Origin: an uncultured Dialister sp.
GTDB taxonomy: Bacteria > Bacillota > Negativicutes > Veillonellales > Dialisteraceae
Direction of reading: 5' to 3'
DNA length: 64,000 bases
Assembly (NCBI GenBank): GCA_934178345.1
Contig: CAKPQG010000003.1
Coordinates: forward strand, 79,103 to 143,102
The position numbers and the translations under genes were made by a program. How positions within the stretch are numbered: position 1 is the stretch's first letter; every line of letters begins with the position of its first letter. The notes under the pieces were generated by a model that was not told where the DNA came from, searched no databases, and was given only the letters and a program-made list of their open reading frames with translations. Below, in pieces: positions 51,068 to 60,004 of the stretch.

Positions 51068-52582
51068 ATGTATGCACAAGTATTGGGCTCGACCACGTTC
51101 GGTCTGAACGGCCATGTGATCGGCGTCGAAGTCGACATCAATAAGAATTTTCCCTCCTTTGACATCGTGGGACTTCCGACAACGGCGGTCAAAGAGTCGA
51201 AGGAACGCGTGCACTCTGCCATCCGGAATTCCGGCTATCACTTCCCGGTCGACAAAGTGACGGTGAATCTGGCTCCGGCCGACCTCAAGAAAGATGGCTC
51301 CGGACTGGATCTTCCGATCGCGGTCGGCCTTCTGGCTGCGAGCGGCGATGTCGCGAAAGAAGCACTCGAAGGGATCATGTTCATCGGAGAGCTCTCGCTC
51401 AAAGGAGAAATCCGCCCGGTACCCGGCATTCTCTCCATGGTCCTTGCGGGACGCGAAGCGGGAATTTCCAAATTCGTCATGGCCGAAGAAGTGACTGGTG
51501 AAGCACTTCTCTGTGAGAACATCACGGTCTATGGGCCGAAGACTTTCAGGGATCTGGTGGAATTTCTCTGCGGCCGCCAAGAGATGGCACCGGCAGAGCG
51601 CCACGAGACGCGCCGCGAAGTCATGAGCGATGTAGACTATGCAGAAGTGCAGGGGCAGATCCTCGCCAAGAAGGCGATGGAAATCGCAGCCGCCGGCGCG
51701 CACAATGTACTGATGACCGGGCCGCCAGGCTCCGGGAAAACGATGCTGGCCCGCCGTATCACGACCATCCTTCCACCGATGACGCGGGAAGAAGCACTCG
51801 AAGTGACGAAGATCTACAGCGTCGCCGGCCTCTATAAAGCAGAAGACATCATGCGGGAGCGCCCTTTTAGAAGTCCGCATCATACGATCTCTATGGCAGG
51901 GCTCATCGGCGGCGGCAGTATCCCAAGACCGGGGGAAGTGACACTGGCCCACCGCGGCGTGCTCTTTCTGGATGAATTGCCGGAATTTCCAAGAACGGTG
52001 CTGGAAGTTCTGCGACAGCCACTAGAAGACAGAGAAGTACATATTTCGCGTGTGAATGCAGCCTTCACCTATCCGGCGGATTTTATCTTGATAGCAGCGA
52101 TGAACCCTTGCCCCTGCGGATACCTGGGGGATCCGCAGCGAGAATGTACCTGTACGGACGGAGAAATCCGCCGGTACGGGCAGAAAATCTCCGGGCCGCT
52201 TCTTGACCGCATCGATCTGCATGTCTCTGTCATGCGCCCGAAATACAGTGAGCTCACCGCGACCATTCAGGGCGAGCCTTCCTGTGATATCGCAAAGCGT
52301 GTCGCCGAGGCGCGGGCTGTGCAGGCAGAGCGTCTCTCACGCTGGCACATGCAGAACAACGCACAGATGGGGCATCGCCAGCTGAAGGAGACTTGCCAGC
52401 TCGACCAGGAGGGGACAGAAATGCTACGTGTCGTCTTCGAAAAGCTGCACCTTTCGGCCAGAAGCTATGACCGCATTATTAAAGTTGCACGGACGATCGC
52501 TGACCTCGCGGGTTCCGACCAGATCCGCCCCGAGCATGTCGCCGAAGCGATCAGTTTCAGGAATATGATCAATGGAAAGTGA
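51068..52582 (+). CDS. comM: YifB/ComM-family Mg chelatase-like AAA ATPase
   Basis: The 504-residue protein has the N-terminal ChlI-type domain (VEVDINKNFPSFDIVGLPTTAVKESKERVHSAIRNSG), an AAA domain with Walker A GPPGSGKT near 220, Walker B LFLDELPEF, and HRGVLF, and a C-terminal domain with LSARSYDRIIKVARTIADLAGS. The cysteine-rich CPCGYLGDPQRECTC loop (near 352) is a family hallmark. ComM helicases promote branch migration of incoming DNA in transformation. Together with dprA immediately downstream it suggests natural competence genes. Confidence 0.92.
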   Translation: MYAQVLGSTTFGLNGHVIGVEVDINKNFPSFDIVGLPTTAVKESKERVHSAIRNSGYHFPVDKVTVNLAPADLKKDGSGLDLPIAVGLLAASGDVAKEALEGIMFIGELSLKGEIRPVPGILSMVLAGREAGISKFVMAEEVTGEALLCENITVYGPKTFRDLVEFLCGRQEMAPAERHETRREVMSDVDYAEVQGQILAKKAMEIAAAGAHNVLMTGPPGSGKTMLARRITTILPPMTREEALEVTKIYSVAGLYKAEDIMRERPFRSPHHTISMAGLIGGGSIPRPGEVTLAHRGVLFLDELPEFPRTVLEVLRQPLEDREVHISRVNAAFTYPADFILIAAMNPCPCGYLGDPQRECTCTDGEIRRYGQKISGPLLDRIDLHVSVMRPKYSELTATIQGEPSCDIAKRVAEARAVQAERLSRWHMQNNAQMGHRQLKETCQLDQEGTEMLRVVFEKLHLSARSYDRIIKVARTIADLAGSDQIRPEHVAEAISFRNMINGK

Positions 52583-52669
52583 CCGGGGATCGAAACGGGA
52601 TCTTACAATATCTCTTTTTGTAAGCTCTGACCTTGGATCTCTGATCTGCTTATATATAAGGAGCATCCC

Positions 52670-53761
52670 ATGGATATCTATGCTGCTGCCCTTCCGGGCT
52701 GTCCGCGGCTGGGCGCGAAGCACATGCGGGCTTTGATGGACTATTTTGAGACGGCGGAAGATGTATGGAAAGCATCGGCGGAGTCTATCGAAAAGTCACA
52801 TATTTTGACGGGAAAGACACTGGCTGCCTTTCTGGCTTACCGAAATGAGACAAGCCTTGAGCAGATCGAAGAGAAGCTCTACCGGCTTGATATCCGCTGC
52901 TCTACCTTTGAGGACAGTGATTATCCGCCGCTTTTGTCTGCGACGGCGAATCCGCCGGCAGTTCTGTTTTATCGCGGGGCGCTGCCCTGCTTTGAACGGA
53001 CGATCGCTATCGTCGGATCGCGAAAAGCAACGGCATATGGGATCGAGACGGCACATGAACTTGCCAGAGGGCTCTCCGCTCACGGCATCACGGTCGTTTC
53101 CGGCGGAGCACGAGGGATCGACAGCGCATCGCATACGGGTGCGATGGAAGGCGGAGCGCCGACGGTGGTTGTGCTGGCGTGCGGTCTGGACCGCGTATAT
53201 CCTCCGGAGAATCGGAATCTGTTTCATCAGGTGATAGAGAGAGGCGGGACGATGATTTCCGAGTACCCGCCCGGTACGCCGCCGCTTGGCCGCCAGTTTC
53301 CTGCGAGAAACCGCATCATCGCGGGGATGAGCCGCGGGACACTTGTCGTAGAAGCGGCTGAACGGAGCGGCTCGCTCATTACGTCTGACTTTGCCTTGGA
53401 GGAAGGGCGCGATGTATTTTCTGTCCCGGGGAGCATCTGGCTGCCTTCCTGCAAGGGGACGAATCAGCTCATCCGAAACGGTGCCATCTGCTGTACATCG
53501 GCAGATGACATCCTCTCGGAGTATGGATGGAAGGAAGAAGAGAATAAAAAATCTAAAAAAGGTTTCCTTGAACAGTTGACATTGGAGGAAGAATTGGTGT
53601 ATCGTTTCTGCTGTACAGAAAATGAAGTGACGTCCGAGGAAATCCTGCAGCAGTCCGGCCTGTCTGTAGTCAAGCTGACTATGCTGCTGCTCCAGCTCCA
53701 GCTGAAGGGGTATATCAGAGAGGTCGGCTCAGGGCGATACATCGTGACGAGGAAAGACTAA
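52670..53761 (+). CDS. dprA: DNA-processing protein DprA
   Basis: The 363-residue protein has an N-terminal helical region, the Rossmann-like DprA core (IVGSRKATAYG, VVSGGARGIDSASHTGAM, IIAGMSRGTLVVEAAERSGSLITSDFALEEGRDVFSVPG, KGTNQLIRNGA) and a C-terminal winged helix (about 300-360). DprA protects incoming single-stranded DNA and loads RecA. It follows yifB by 87 bp and precedes topA. The TAA stop is next to a MITE-derived hairpin. Confidence 0.94.
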   Translation: MDIYAAALPGCPRLGAKHMRALMDYFETAEDVWKASAESIEKSHILTGKTLAAFLAYRNETSLEQIEEKLYRLDIRCSTFEDSDYPPLLSATANPPAVLFYRGALPCFERTIAIVGSRKATAYGIETAHELARGLSAHGITVVSGGARGIDSASHTGAMEGGAPTVVVLACGLDRVYPPENRNLFHQVIERGGTMISEYPPGTPPLGRQFPARNRIIAGMSRGTLVVEAAERSGSLITSDFALEEGRDVFSVPGSIWLPSCKGTNQLIRNGAICCTSADDILSEYGWKEEENKKSKKGFLEQLTLEEELVYRFCCTENEVTSEEILQQSGLSVVKLTMLLLQLQLKGYIREVGSGRYIVTRKD

Positions 53762-53826
53762 AGGAAACATTGATTCAATCGGACAACGATATCATCCGCG
53801 TTTCCCTTAGGAAACGCGGATGATGT
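53762..53826. mobile_element. MITE-derived sequence with strong hairpin between dprA and topA
   Basis: AGGAAACATTGATTCAATCGGACAACG resembles a left end, and ATCATCCGCGTTTCC-CTTA-GGAAACGCGGATGAT (about 53792-53825) is a perfect hairpin built from two inverted GGAAAC ends. No long T run follows. Confidence 0.7.
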
Positions 53827-53896
53827 CAGAGCTGATTTTATTCGCATTTTCCAAAGTCTTTGATTCCATACATCAAACCATTTCAGGAGGAATGAA

Positions 53897-56215
53897 GTGC
53901 CTATTACCAGAACGATAACGATCGAAAAGAAGAAGACCCGCCGCACACGGCAGGTCGCATTTAAAAGAAAGCCGAATCCCAAGGGCAAGCACTTGGTCGT
54001 GGTGGAATCTCCGGCCAAGGCGAAGACGATCGAGCGCATCTTAGGTCCGGACTACAAAGTCATGGCGTCCATGGGACACCTGCGTGATCTCCCCAAGCGT
54101 ACCATGGGTGTCGACATAGAGAATGGCTTCACGCCGGAGTATGTCAATTCGACGGATCGGGCCAATGTCATCAAGGATCTCCAGAAAGCGGCGAACCAGT
54201 GCTGCGACATCCTTCTGGCAACGGACCCTGATCGCGAAGGCGAAGCGATCTCCTGGCATCTGTCGAAACTTCTGGATGTGAATCCGGAAGACAAGGTGCG
54301 TATCGCTTTCCATGAGATCACGCCGCCGGCGATCCGCGAAGCGATCCAGGATCCGGAGCCGATCGATCTTGACCGTGTCGATGCCCAGCAGGCGCGCCGC
54401 GTCCTCGACCGTCTGGTGGGCTACAAGCTCTCGCCATGGCTCTGGCGGCAGGTCTATCGCGGCCTTTCCGCGGGCCGTGTGCAGTCGGTCGCGACCCGCC
54501 TCATCTGCGAAAGAGAAGAGGAGATCCGTGCTTTTGTCCCTGTCGAGTACTGGACGATCGAAGCTCTGTACAAGACGGAGAAAAATGAACCCTTCAAAGC
54601 GAAGCTGACCCAGATCGACGGGAAGGATGCGGAACTCCATAACGGGGAGGAGACGGATGCCGCAGTCAAAGGGATCGAGGGAAAAGAGGCGGAAGTCACC
54701 GCTGTCACGAAGTCTAGAAAGCAGCGCAAGACAAAGCCGCCCTACACCACCTCCACCATGCAGCAGGATGCTGTCAATAAGCTGAATTTCAGCTCGAAGA
54801 AAACAATGATGCTTGCGCAGAACCTGTATGAAGGCGTAGAAATCCCCGGGCACGGCCACGTGGGGCTCATCACATACATGCGTACCGACTCCACCCGTAT
54901 TTCTGATGAAATGATCAAGCAGGTGCGCCCGTATATTTCCGAAACGTATGGGGAAGACTACCTGCCGGCGAAGCCGAATGTTTTCAGCAAGTCGAAAGAA
55001 GCACAGGATGCCCATGAAGCCATCCGTCCGACCAGCCTTTCCTTCCCGCCGTCTGCGCTCTCGGGCATTCTTTCCCGTGACCAGCTCCGTCTCTATACCC
55101 TGATCTGGAATCGTTTCATCGCTTCTCAAATGGCACCGCAGATCCAGCAGAGTACGAGTGCGACGCTCCAGTGCGGTATCTACACGCTGAAAGCGACGGG
55201 CGTGCATGTCCTCTTCGACGGCTTTACCATCATGCAGCCGTCGAAAAAGAAAGACAGCGAGGAAAGTGATTTCCTGCCGGCGCTCAAAAAAGGCGACATC
55301 GTCAAGAATACCAAAGTCAATGGCGAGCAGCATTTCACCGCGCCGCCGCCCAGATATACAGAAGCGAGCCTCATCAAGACACTCGAAGAAAAAGGCATCG
55401 GCCGTCCGTCCACCTATGCGCCGATCCTGGATACCATCCAGAAGAGACGCTATGTGACGAAGGGAAATAAACAATTCGTTCCGACAGAAGTCGGATTCAA
55501 AGTGACGGAGCTTTTGAAGAAATATTTCGAAGGCATCATCAATGTCGACTTCACGGCGAACCTGGAAAACTGGCTTGATAAGATTGCCGAAGGCAAAGCC
55601 ACCTACAAAAAGGTCATGACAGACTTCTACAAAGTCTTTGCGGCCGAGCTCGAGTCAGCGAATGTCGAAGCGGAAAAAGATAAAAAGGAGAATCAGGAAG
55701 TCTCTGATGTCACCTGTGAGAAATGCGGCGCAAAGATGATCGTGAAAATGGGCCGCTACGGGAAATATCTTGCCTGCCCGAATTATCCGAACTGCAAGAA
55801 CATCAAACCGTACAGCCTTGCCGAAGGGCCGGAAGAGGTATCGGATGTGAAATGCGATGCCTGCGGCACACTCATGGTCTACCGCACGGGGCCCTATGGC
55901 CGCTACCTGAAGTGTCCGTCCTGCGGTGCGAATAAAGCCATCGTGATCGATACGGGCATCGTCTGTCCGAAGTGCCATGAAGGTCATATGGTGCAGCGCA
56001 GAAGCCATCGCGGCCGCATTTTCTACGGGTGCAGCCGCTACCCGAAGTGCGACATGGCGCTCTGGAATGAGCCGATCAACCAGTTCTGCGAGACTTGCGG
56101 TGCCATCATGACGAAGAAAACCTATAAAACGGGCAAAGAAGTCATTTCCTGCTCAAATCCTGACTGCCCGACCCATCCGAAGCGGAAAACGAGAGCAAAG
56201 AAAGAGGAGAAGTGA
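53897..56215 (+). CDS. topA: DNA topoisomerase I
   Basis: The 772-residue protein starts at GTG 53897, six bases after AGGAGG. It has an unusual basic extension of about 35 residues before the TOPRIM start (KHLVVVESPAKAKTIERILG). The TOPRIM acidic motif TDPDREGEAISWHL and the active Tyr in GLITYMRTDSTRIS are present. The C-terminus holds four zinc-ribbon-like motifs with paired cysteines (from CEKCGAKM, CDACGTLM, CPKCHEGH and CETCGAIM). It relaxes negative supercoils. The dprA-topA-trmFO order is the common Firmicute one. The TGA stop is in a repeat unit. Confidence 0.96.
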   Translation: MPITRTITIEKKKTRRTRQVAFKRKPNPKGKHLVVVESPAKAKTIERILGPDYKVMASMGHLRDLPKRTMGVDIENGFTPEYVNSTDRANVIKDLQKAANQCCDILLATDPDREGEAISWHLSKLLDVNPEDKVRIAFHEITPPAIREAIQDPEPIDLDRVDAQQARRVLDRLVGYKLSPWLWRQVYRGLSAGRVQSVATRLICEREEEIRAFVPVEYWTIEALYKTEKNEPFKAKLTQIDGKDAELHNGEETDAAVKGIEGKEAEVTAVTKSRKQRKTKPPYTTSTMQQDAVNKLNFSSKKTMMLAQNLYEGVEIPGHGHVGLITYMRTDSTRISDEMIKQVRPYISETYGEDYLPAKPNVFSKSKEAQDAHEAIRPTSLSFPPSALSGILSRDQLRLYTLIWNRFIASQMAPQIQQSTSATLQCGIYTLKATGVHVLFDGFTIMQPSKKKDSEESDFLPALKKGDIVKNTKVNGEQHFTAPPPRYTEASLIKTLEEKGIGRPSTYAPILDTIQKRRYVTKGNKQFVPTEVGFKVTELLKKYFEGIINVDFTANLENWLDKIAEGKATYKKVMTDFYKVFAAELESANVEAEKDKKENQEVSDVTCEKCGAKMIVKMGRYGKYLACPNYPNCKNIKPYSLAEGPEEVSDVKCDACGTLMVYRTGPYGRYLKCPSCGANKAIVIDTGIVCPKCHEGHMVQRRSHRGRIFYGCSRYPKCDMALWNEPINQFCETCGAIMTKKTYKTGKEVISCSNPDCPTHPKRKTRAKKEEK

Positions 56216-56890
56216 CCAGGGAGTAGGAGCCGCAAGTGACTTGTGACTGGGAGATACCAGACTCTCTCGTTCGTCATTTCGAGCGAAGCGAGAAATCTTT
56301 CTTGCAGACCGATAAACGATGCATGTGTGAAAGCGGGGATGAGTGACTAGGGATTAGGAGTGACTAGTGGCTAGTGACTGGTGACTGGTGACTGGAATGC
56401 CTTTTTCGGACATCGCTCAATTTATACTCCGTGGTGTTCTATTATTTTTGCGCCGCACCGCTTACCCTGCTACGCATAGGGAAGGGGGACCGCGCCAGCG
56501 GCGCTCGGGTACTGCCGTACATCGCCTGCTTGAAACGCATTTTCCCACTCTCTTTCATACCGCCTGTGCCCTATCCGCCCCTTCGGGGCACCTTCCCCTC
56601 GAGGGGAAGGCTATTCCTATCAAGCGGCGAAGCCGCCATCACAAGTTTGAAAGCAGGAATTAGGGACCGCGAGTGGCTGGTGACTAGTAGCTAGGGATTA
56701 GGTGCCTCGAGTGACTAAATACTACCTTCGGGCATCGCCTCGTATATATTTGCGGCGAAGCCGCCACCGCAACCCTGAACCCTGAACCCTGAACCCTGAA
56801 CCCTGAACCCTGAACCCTGAACCCTGAATCCTGAACCCTGAACCCTGAACCCTGAATCCTGAACCCTAAACCCACAAACATGAACCTATA
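56216..56890. repeat. Long repeat mosaic with CCCTGAA array
   Basis: GTGACTTG heptamers, a REP with the start of the 166-bp REP pair (about 56274-56335), another heptamer block (56339-56395), GGACATCGCTC, a degenerate GCGCCGC end, palindrome-rich block (about 56456-56625) with CCCCTTCGGGG and CCCCTCGAGGGG, heptamers, GGCATCGCC, GCGGCGAAGCCGCC and about fourteen CCCTGAA/TCCTGAA units (56773-56871). Confidence 0.88.
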
Positions 56891-56902
56891 AAGGAGACAT
56901 AT

Positions 56903-58204
56903 ATGACAGACCATATCACCGTCGTCGGTGCGGGCCTTGCCGGAAGCGAAGCGGCCTGGCAGCTCGCGGAGATGGGCATCCCGGTGACACTCATCGAGAT
57001 GCGTCCCACCAGGCAGACACCGGCGCACCACACATCCTATTTTGCAGAGCTTGTCTGCAGCAATTCCCTTCGGGCAGCGGCGATGACGAATGCCGTCGGC
57101 CTCCTGAAGGAAGAAATGAGACGCCTCCACTCCCTCATCATGGATGCCGCGGATACACACAGCGTCCCTGCGGGCGGAGCGCTTGCGGTCGACCGCATGG
57201 GCTATGCGAAAGCCGTGACGGAGAAGGTGAAGGATCACCCGCTGATTTCTGTCGTGGAAGAAGAGGTGACCGAGCTTCCGAAGGACGGGATCACCATCAT
57301 CGCGACGGGGCCGCTCACAGAAGGCGCTCTGGCAGAGTCCATCGAAGCCTTCTGCGGCGGGGAAGGCTTTCATTTCTATGATGCAGCGGCTCCCATCGTG
57401 ACGAAGGAGTCGCTTGATATGGACGTGGTGTATCGCATGTCCCGCTACAACAAGGGCGAAGCGGCGTACCTGAACTGCCCGATGAATGAGCAGGAGTACA
57501 AGGCTTTCCGTGAAGCGCTCTGCGAAGCGGAGATGGCACCGGTACATGGCTTTGAAAATAAAAAAGTCTTCGAAGGCTGCATGCCGATCGAAGTCATGGC
57601 ATCGCGCGGGGAAGACACGATGCGCTTCGGCCCGATGAAGCCGGTGGGACTGCCAGATCCGCGCACAGGGAAGGATCCCTATGCGGTTGTCCAGCTCCGC
57701 CAGGATAATGAGGAAGACAGCATGTACAACATCGTCGGCTTCCAGACGCATCTCAAGTGGGGGGAGCAGAAGCGTGTCTTTGGCATGATCCCGGGGCTTT
57801 CGCATGCGGAATTCATCCGTTATGGTGTGATGCATAGGAATACGTACATCGACTCGCCGGATCTTCTGGATGCGACCATGGAGAGCCGGAAGCAGAGAGG
57901 CCTTTTCTTCGCCGGTCAGATGACGGGCGTCGAAGGATATGTCGAGTCTGCAGCGTCCGGTATCGTGGCAGCACATGCCGCGGCGGCTCGTTTCCTTGGA
58001 AGGGAGCCGAAGGCATTTCCGAGAGAAACGGCGCTCGGTGCGCTCTGTCACTATATTTCCCATTTCGAGGGAAGGAATTTCCAGCCGATGAATGTGAATT
58101 TCGGCCTCATCCCGCCGCTTGAAAAGAGAGTGCCGAAAAAGGAAAAGAACCAGAAGCTCGCAGAGCGTGCGCTCGCGGCACTGGATGATTTTCTTGCCCG
58201 ATAG
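56903..58204 (+). CDS. trmFO: Methylenetetrahydrofolate-tRNA-(uracil-5-)-methyltransferase TrmFO
   Basis: The 433-residue protein begins with an FAD-binding GxGxxG motif (VVGAGLAGSEAAWQLAEMG), then IEMRP, ELVCSNSLR with the conserved Cys, GALAVDR, CPMNEQEY, FEGCMPIEVMASRG, RFGPMKPVGL, and NIVGFQTHLKWGEQKRVF. It methylates U54 of tRNA with CH2-THF and FADH2. GGAG before the ATG. It is separated from topA by a nearly 690-bp repeat mosaic. Confidence 0.96.
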   Translation: MTDHITVVGAGLAGSEAAWQLAEMGIPVTLIEMRPTRQTPAHHTSYFAELVCSNSLRAAAMTNAVGLLKEEMRRLHSLIMDAADTHSVPAGGALAVDRMGYAKAVTEKVKDHPLISVVEEEVTELPKDGITIIATGPLTEGALAESIEAFCGGEGFHFYDAAAPIVTKESLDMDVVYRMSRYNKGEAAYLNCPMNEQEYKAFREALCEAEMAPVHGFENKKVFEGCMPIEVMASRGEDTMRFGPMKPVGLPDPRTGKDPYAVVQLRQDNEEDSMYNIVGFQTHLKWGEQKRVFGMIPGLSHAEFIRYGVMHRNTYIDSPDLLDATMESRKQRGLFFAGQMTGVEGYVESAASGIVAAHAAAARFLGREPKAFPRETALGALCHYISHFEGRNFQPMNVNFGLIPPLEKRVPKKEKNQKLAERALAALDDFLAR

Positions 58205-58210
58205 TTTTGA

Positions 58211-58239
58211 GATCCCGCTTTTTACAGGCGGGATTTTTT
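58211..58239 (+). terminator. trmFO terminator
   Basis: GATCCCGC-(TTTTTACAG)-GCGGGATTTTTT hairpin. Confidence 0.88.
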
Positions 58240-58366
58240 ATGCTATGTAAGGAAGGGCAGCACTCTATGATTACGTTTGAAAGTTTTCCCCGAATGAGGA
58301 ATGAAGGCGGCGGCGCTTTGCGCCGACTTTGTAAATGGCGATGCCCGAAAGAGGCATTTCAGTCCC
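58240..58366. repeat. Short inverted repeat mosaic
   Basis: AAGGGCAGCACTCTATGATTACGTTTGAAAG, GGCGGCGCTTTGCGCCG and GGCGATGCCCGAAAG modules in reverse orientation lead to the MITE. Confidence 0.75.
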
Positions 58367-58532
58367 TAGGGAAACGCTGATTAAATCGCAGAGTCAGATT
58401 TTACAAGAATTTTTATGCATAGCTTCGTCATAACCCTCCTTAAATAGCTCGCTATTCGCGTCAGGTTATTTCTCGCTATGCATAAAAATTCAAGAGTAAA
58501 ATCTGACAACGATTTAATCAGTGTTTCCCTAG
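58367..58532. mobile_element. 166-bp TA-flanked MITE, copy 4
   Basis: TA-GGGAAACGCTGATTAAATC at the left and GATTTAATCAGTGTTTCCC-TA at the right, with interior fold-back (GAATTTTTATGCATAGC against GCTATGCATAAAAATTC). Heptamers TAATCCC, TAGCTACC and AGTCACC (58540-58590) follow. Confidence 0.85.
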
Positions 58533-58626
58533 CTACTAATCCCTAATCCCTAGCTACCAGTCACCAGTCACCAGTCCCTAGTCACTCATCCCTGCTTTCG
58601 ATCTTTAAGTTTTCATGGCAAATGAT

Positions 58627-58655
58627 TTGACATTTCTTTCGTTTATCGCTACAAT
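58627..58655 (+). promoter_or_regulatory. Promoter of pheST T-box transcript
   Basis: TTGACA (58627-58632), a 17-bp spacer and TACAAT (58650-58655). Confidence 0.85.
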
Positions 58656-58663
58656 AATCCTAT

Positions 58664-58880
58664 ACATTAGAGCGATGAGGAAGACAGAGTCTTTGGGACA
58701 TCCTGTAGAGAGCCTGCGGCAGGTGGGAAGCGGGCGGATGGGGGAGACTTATTTCACTTCTGAGCTTCCGGCTGAACGGAGTAGGTCGGACGCAGGAGCT
58801 GCGTTATGGCTTTCGAGTACAAATTAGGGTGGTACCGCGAATATGACTTCGCCCCTTTCGGGGCGAGGTCTTTTTTTATT
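58664..58880 (+). promoter_or_regulatory. T-box riboswitch, Phe specifier
   Basis: TAGAGAGCCTGCGGCAGGTGGGAAGCGGG gives the upper stem I; GACTTATTTCACTTCTGAGC places specifier TTC (Phe) at 58753-58755. The T-box motif AGGGTGGTACCGCG is at about 58827-58840 and the terminator GACTTCGCCCC-TTTC-GGGGCGAGGTC with a T run ends near 58879. It is compact, about 215 nt. Confidence 0.9.
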
Positions 58881-58938
58881 TTATTTTCCCGTACTCGCAG
58901 CCGGACAGATTCGGCAGATCATAGAGGAGGTAAAGTCA

Positions 58939-59985
58939 ATGGAAAGTAAGTTGGACGCATTGAAAGCCAACATGGAAAAAGACCTGAATGAGCTGAAAGT
59001 TCAGGCGGAGGAGAAAGTCCATGCGGCAGGCGATGAGAAAGCGCTGCAGGATGCCAAAGTTTTCTTCTTGGGAAAGAAGGGCAAACTCACGGCGATTCTC
59101 CGCTCGATGAAAGATCTCTCTGCGGCAGAACGTCCGGTCATCGGAGCTCTGGCAAATACGGTCCGCGAAGATGTGGAAGCGGTCATCGCAGCCAAAGCAG
59201 CTGAACTCAAGGCAAAGCGCCTCGAGGAACGCATCCGGAGTGAGACGGTCGATATCACGCTGCCGGCCCGTCATCAGAAGGAAGGACACATCCATCCGCT
59301 GGACAAGGCGCTTCGTGAGATCATGAAGTCTTTCATGCGTATGGGTTACTCAGTCGAAGAAGGACCGGAGATCGAGCAGGACTACTACAACTTTGAATGT
59401 CTGAACCTGCCAAAGGATCATCCGGCCCGTGATATGCAGGACTCTTTCTATATCACGCCGGAGATCCTGCTGCGCACGCACACGTCTCCTGTCCAGGCAA
59501 GAACGCTTCGCAAACATGAACCCAATTCCCCGATCCGTATGATCGCACCGGGCAAGGTCTTCCGCTGGGATAATGATGCGACCCATTCCCCTGTCTTCCA
59601 TCAGGTCGAAGGGCTGGTCGTCGATCAGGGTATCAAATTTGCTGATCTGAAAGGTACGCTGGAAATCTTCCTGAAGGATCTTTTCGGCTCTGATACGAAG
59701 ATCCGTTTCCGCGCAAGCTACTTCCCATTCACGGAACCGTCTGCGGAAGTCGACATTTCCTTCGCAGCCCGCACGCACGATGAGGGCGGCGATCCGGATT
59801 GGCTGGAAATCCTCGGCTGCGGCATGGTGCATCCGATGGTGCTGAAGCTCAATGGATATGATCCGGAAAAGGTCAGTGGTTTCGCGTTCGGCATGGGTAT
59901 CGAACGTATCGCCATGCTTCTTTACGGGATCGACGATCTGCGAAACTTCTATGAAAATGATGTCAGATTCCTGAAACAGTTCTAA
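58939..59985 (+). CDS. pheS: Phenylalanyl-tRNA synthetase alpha subunit
   Basis: The 348-residue protein starts at 58939 behind GAGGAGGT. It has an N-terminal coiled coil (about 1-90), then class II motifs: GHIHPLDKALREI, GYSVEEGPEIEQDYYNFECLNLPKDHPARDMQDSFY, RTHTSPVQAR, RMIAPGKVFR and the C-terminal GFAFGMGIERIAMLLYGIDDLR (motif 3). It charges tRNA-Phe together with PheT, 19 bp downstream. The Phe T-box leader controls both. Confidence 0.97.
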   Translation: MESKLDALKANMEKDLNELKVQAEEKVHAAGDEKALQDAKVFFLGKKGKLTAILRSMKDLSAAERPVIGALANTVREDVEAVIAAKAAELKAKRLEERIRSETVDITLPARHQKEGHIHPLDKALREIMKSFMRMGYSVEEGPEIEQDYYNFECLNLPKDHPARDMQDSFYITPEILLRTHTSPVQARTLRKHEPNSPIRMIAPGKVFRWDNDATHSPVFHQVEGLVVDQGIKFADLKGTLEIFLKDLFGSDTKIRFRASYFPFTEPSAEVDISFAARTHDEGGDPDWLEILGCGMVHPMVLKLNGYDPEKVSGFAFGMGIERIAMLLYGIDDLRNFYENDVRFLKQF

Positions 59986-60004
59986 TCAGAGGGGGATTAC
60001 ATAG

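Noticed and set aside
54041..55474. A 477-codon open frame on the - strand
   Set aside because: It is antisense to topA and shows no family motifs.
56684..58063. A 459-codon open frame on the - strand ending in GFRVQGSGFRVQ repeats
   Set aside because: It is antisense to trmFO and reads through the CCCTGAA array; the repeat peptide is just the translated heptamer array.
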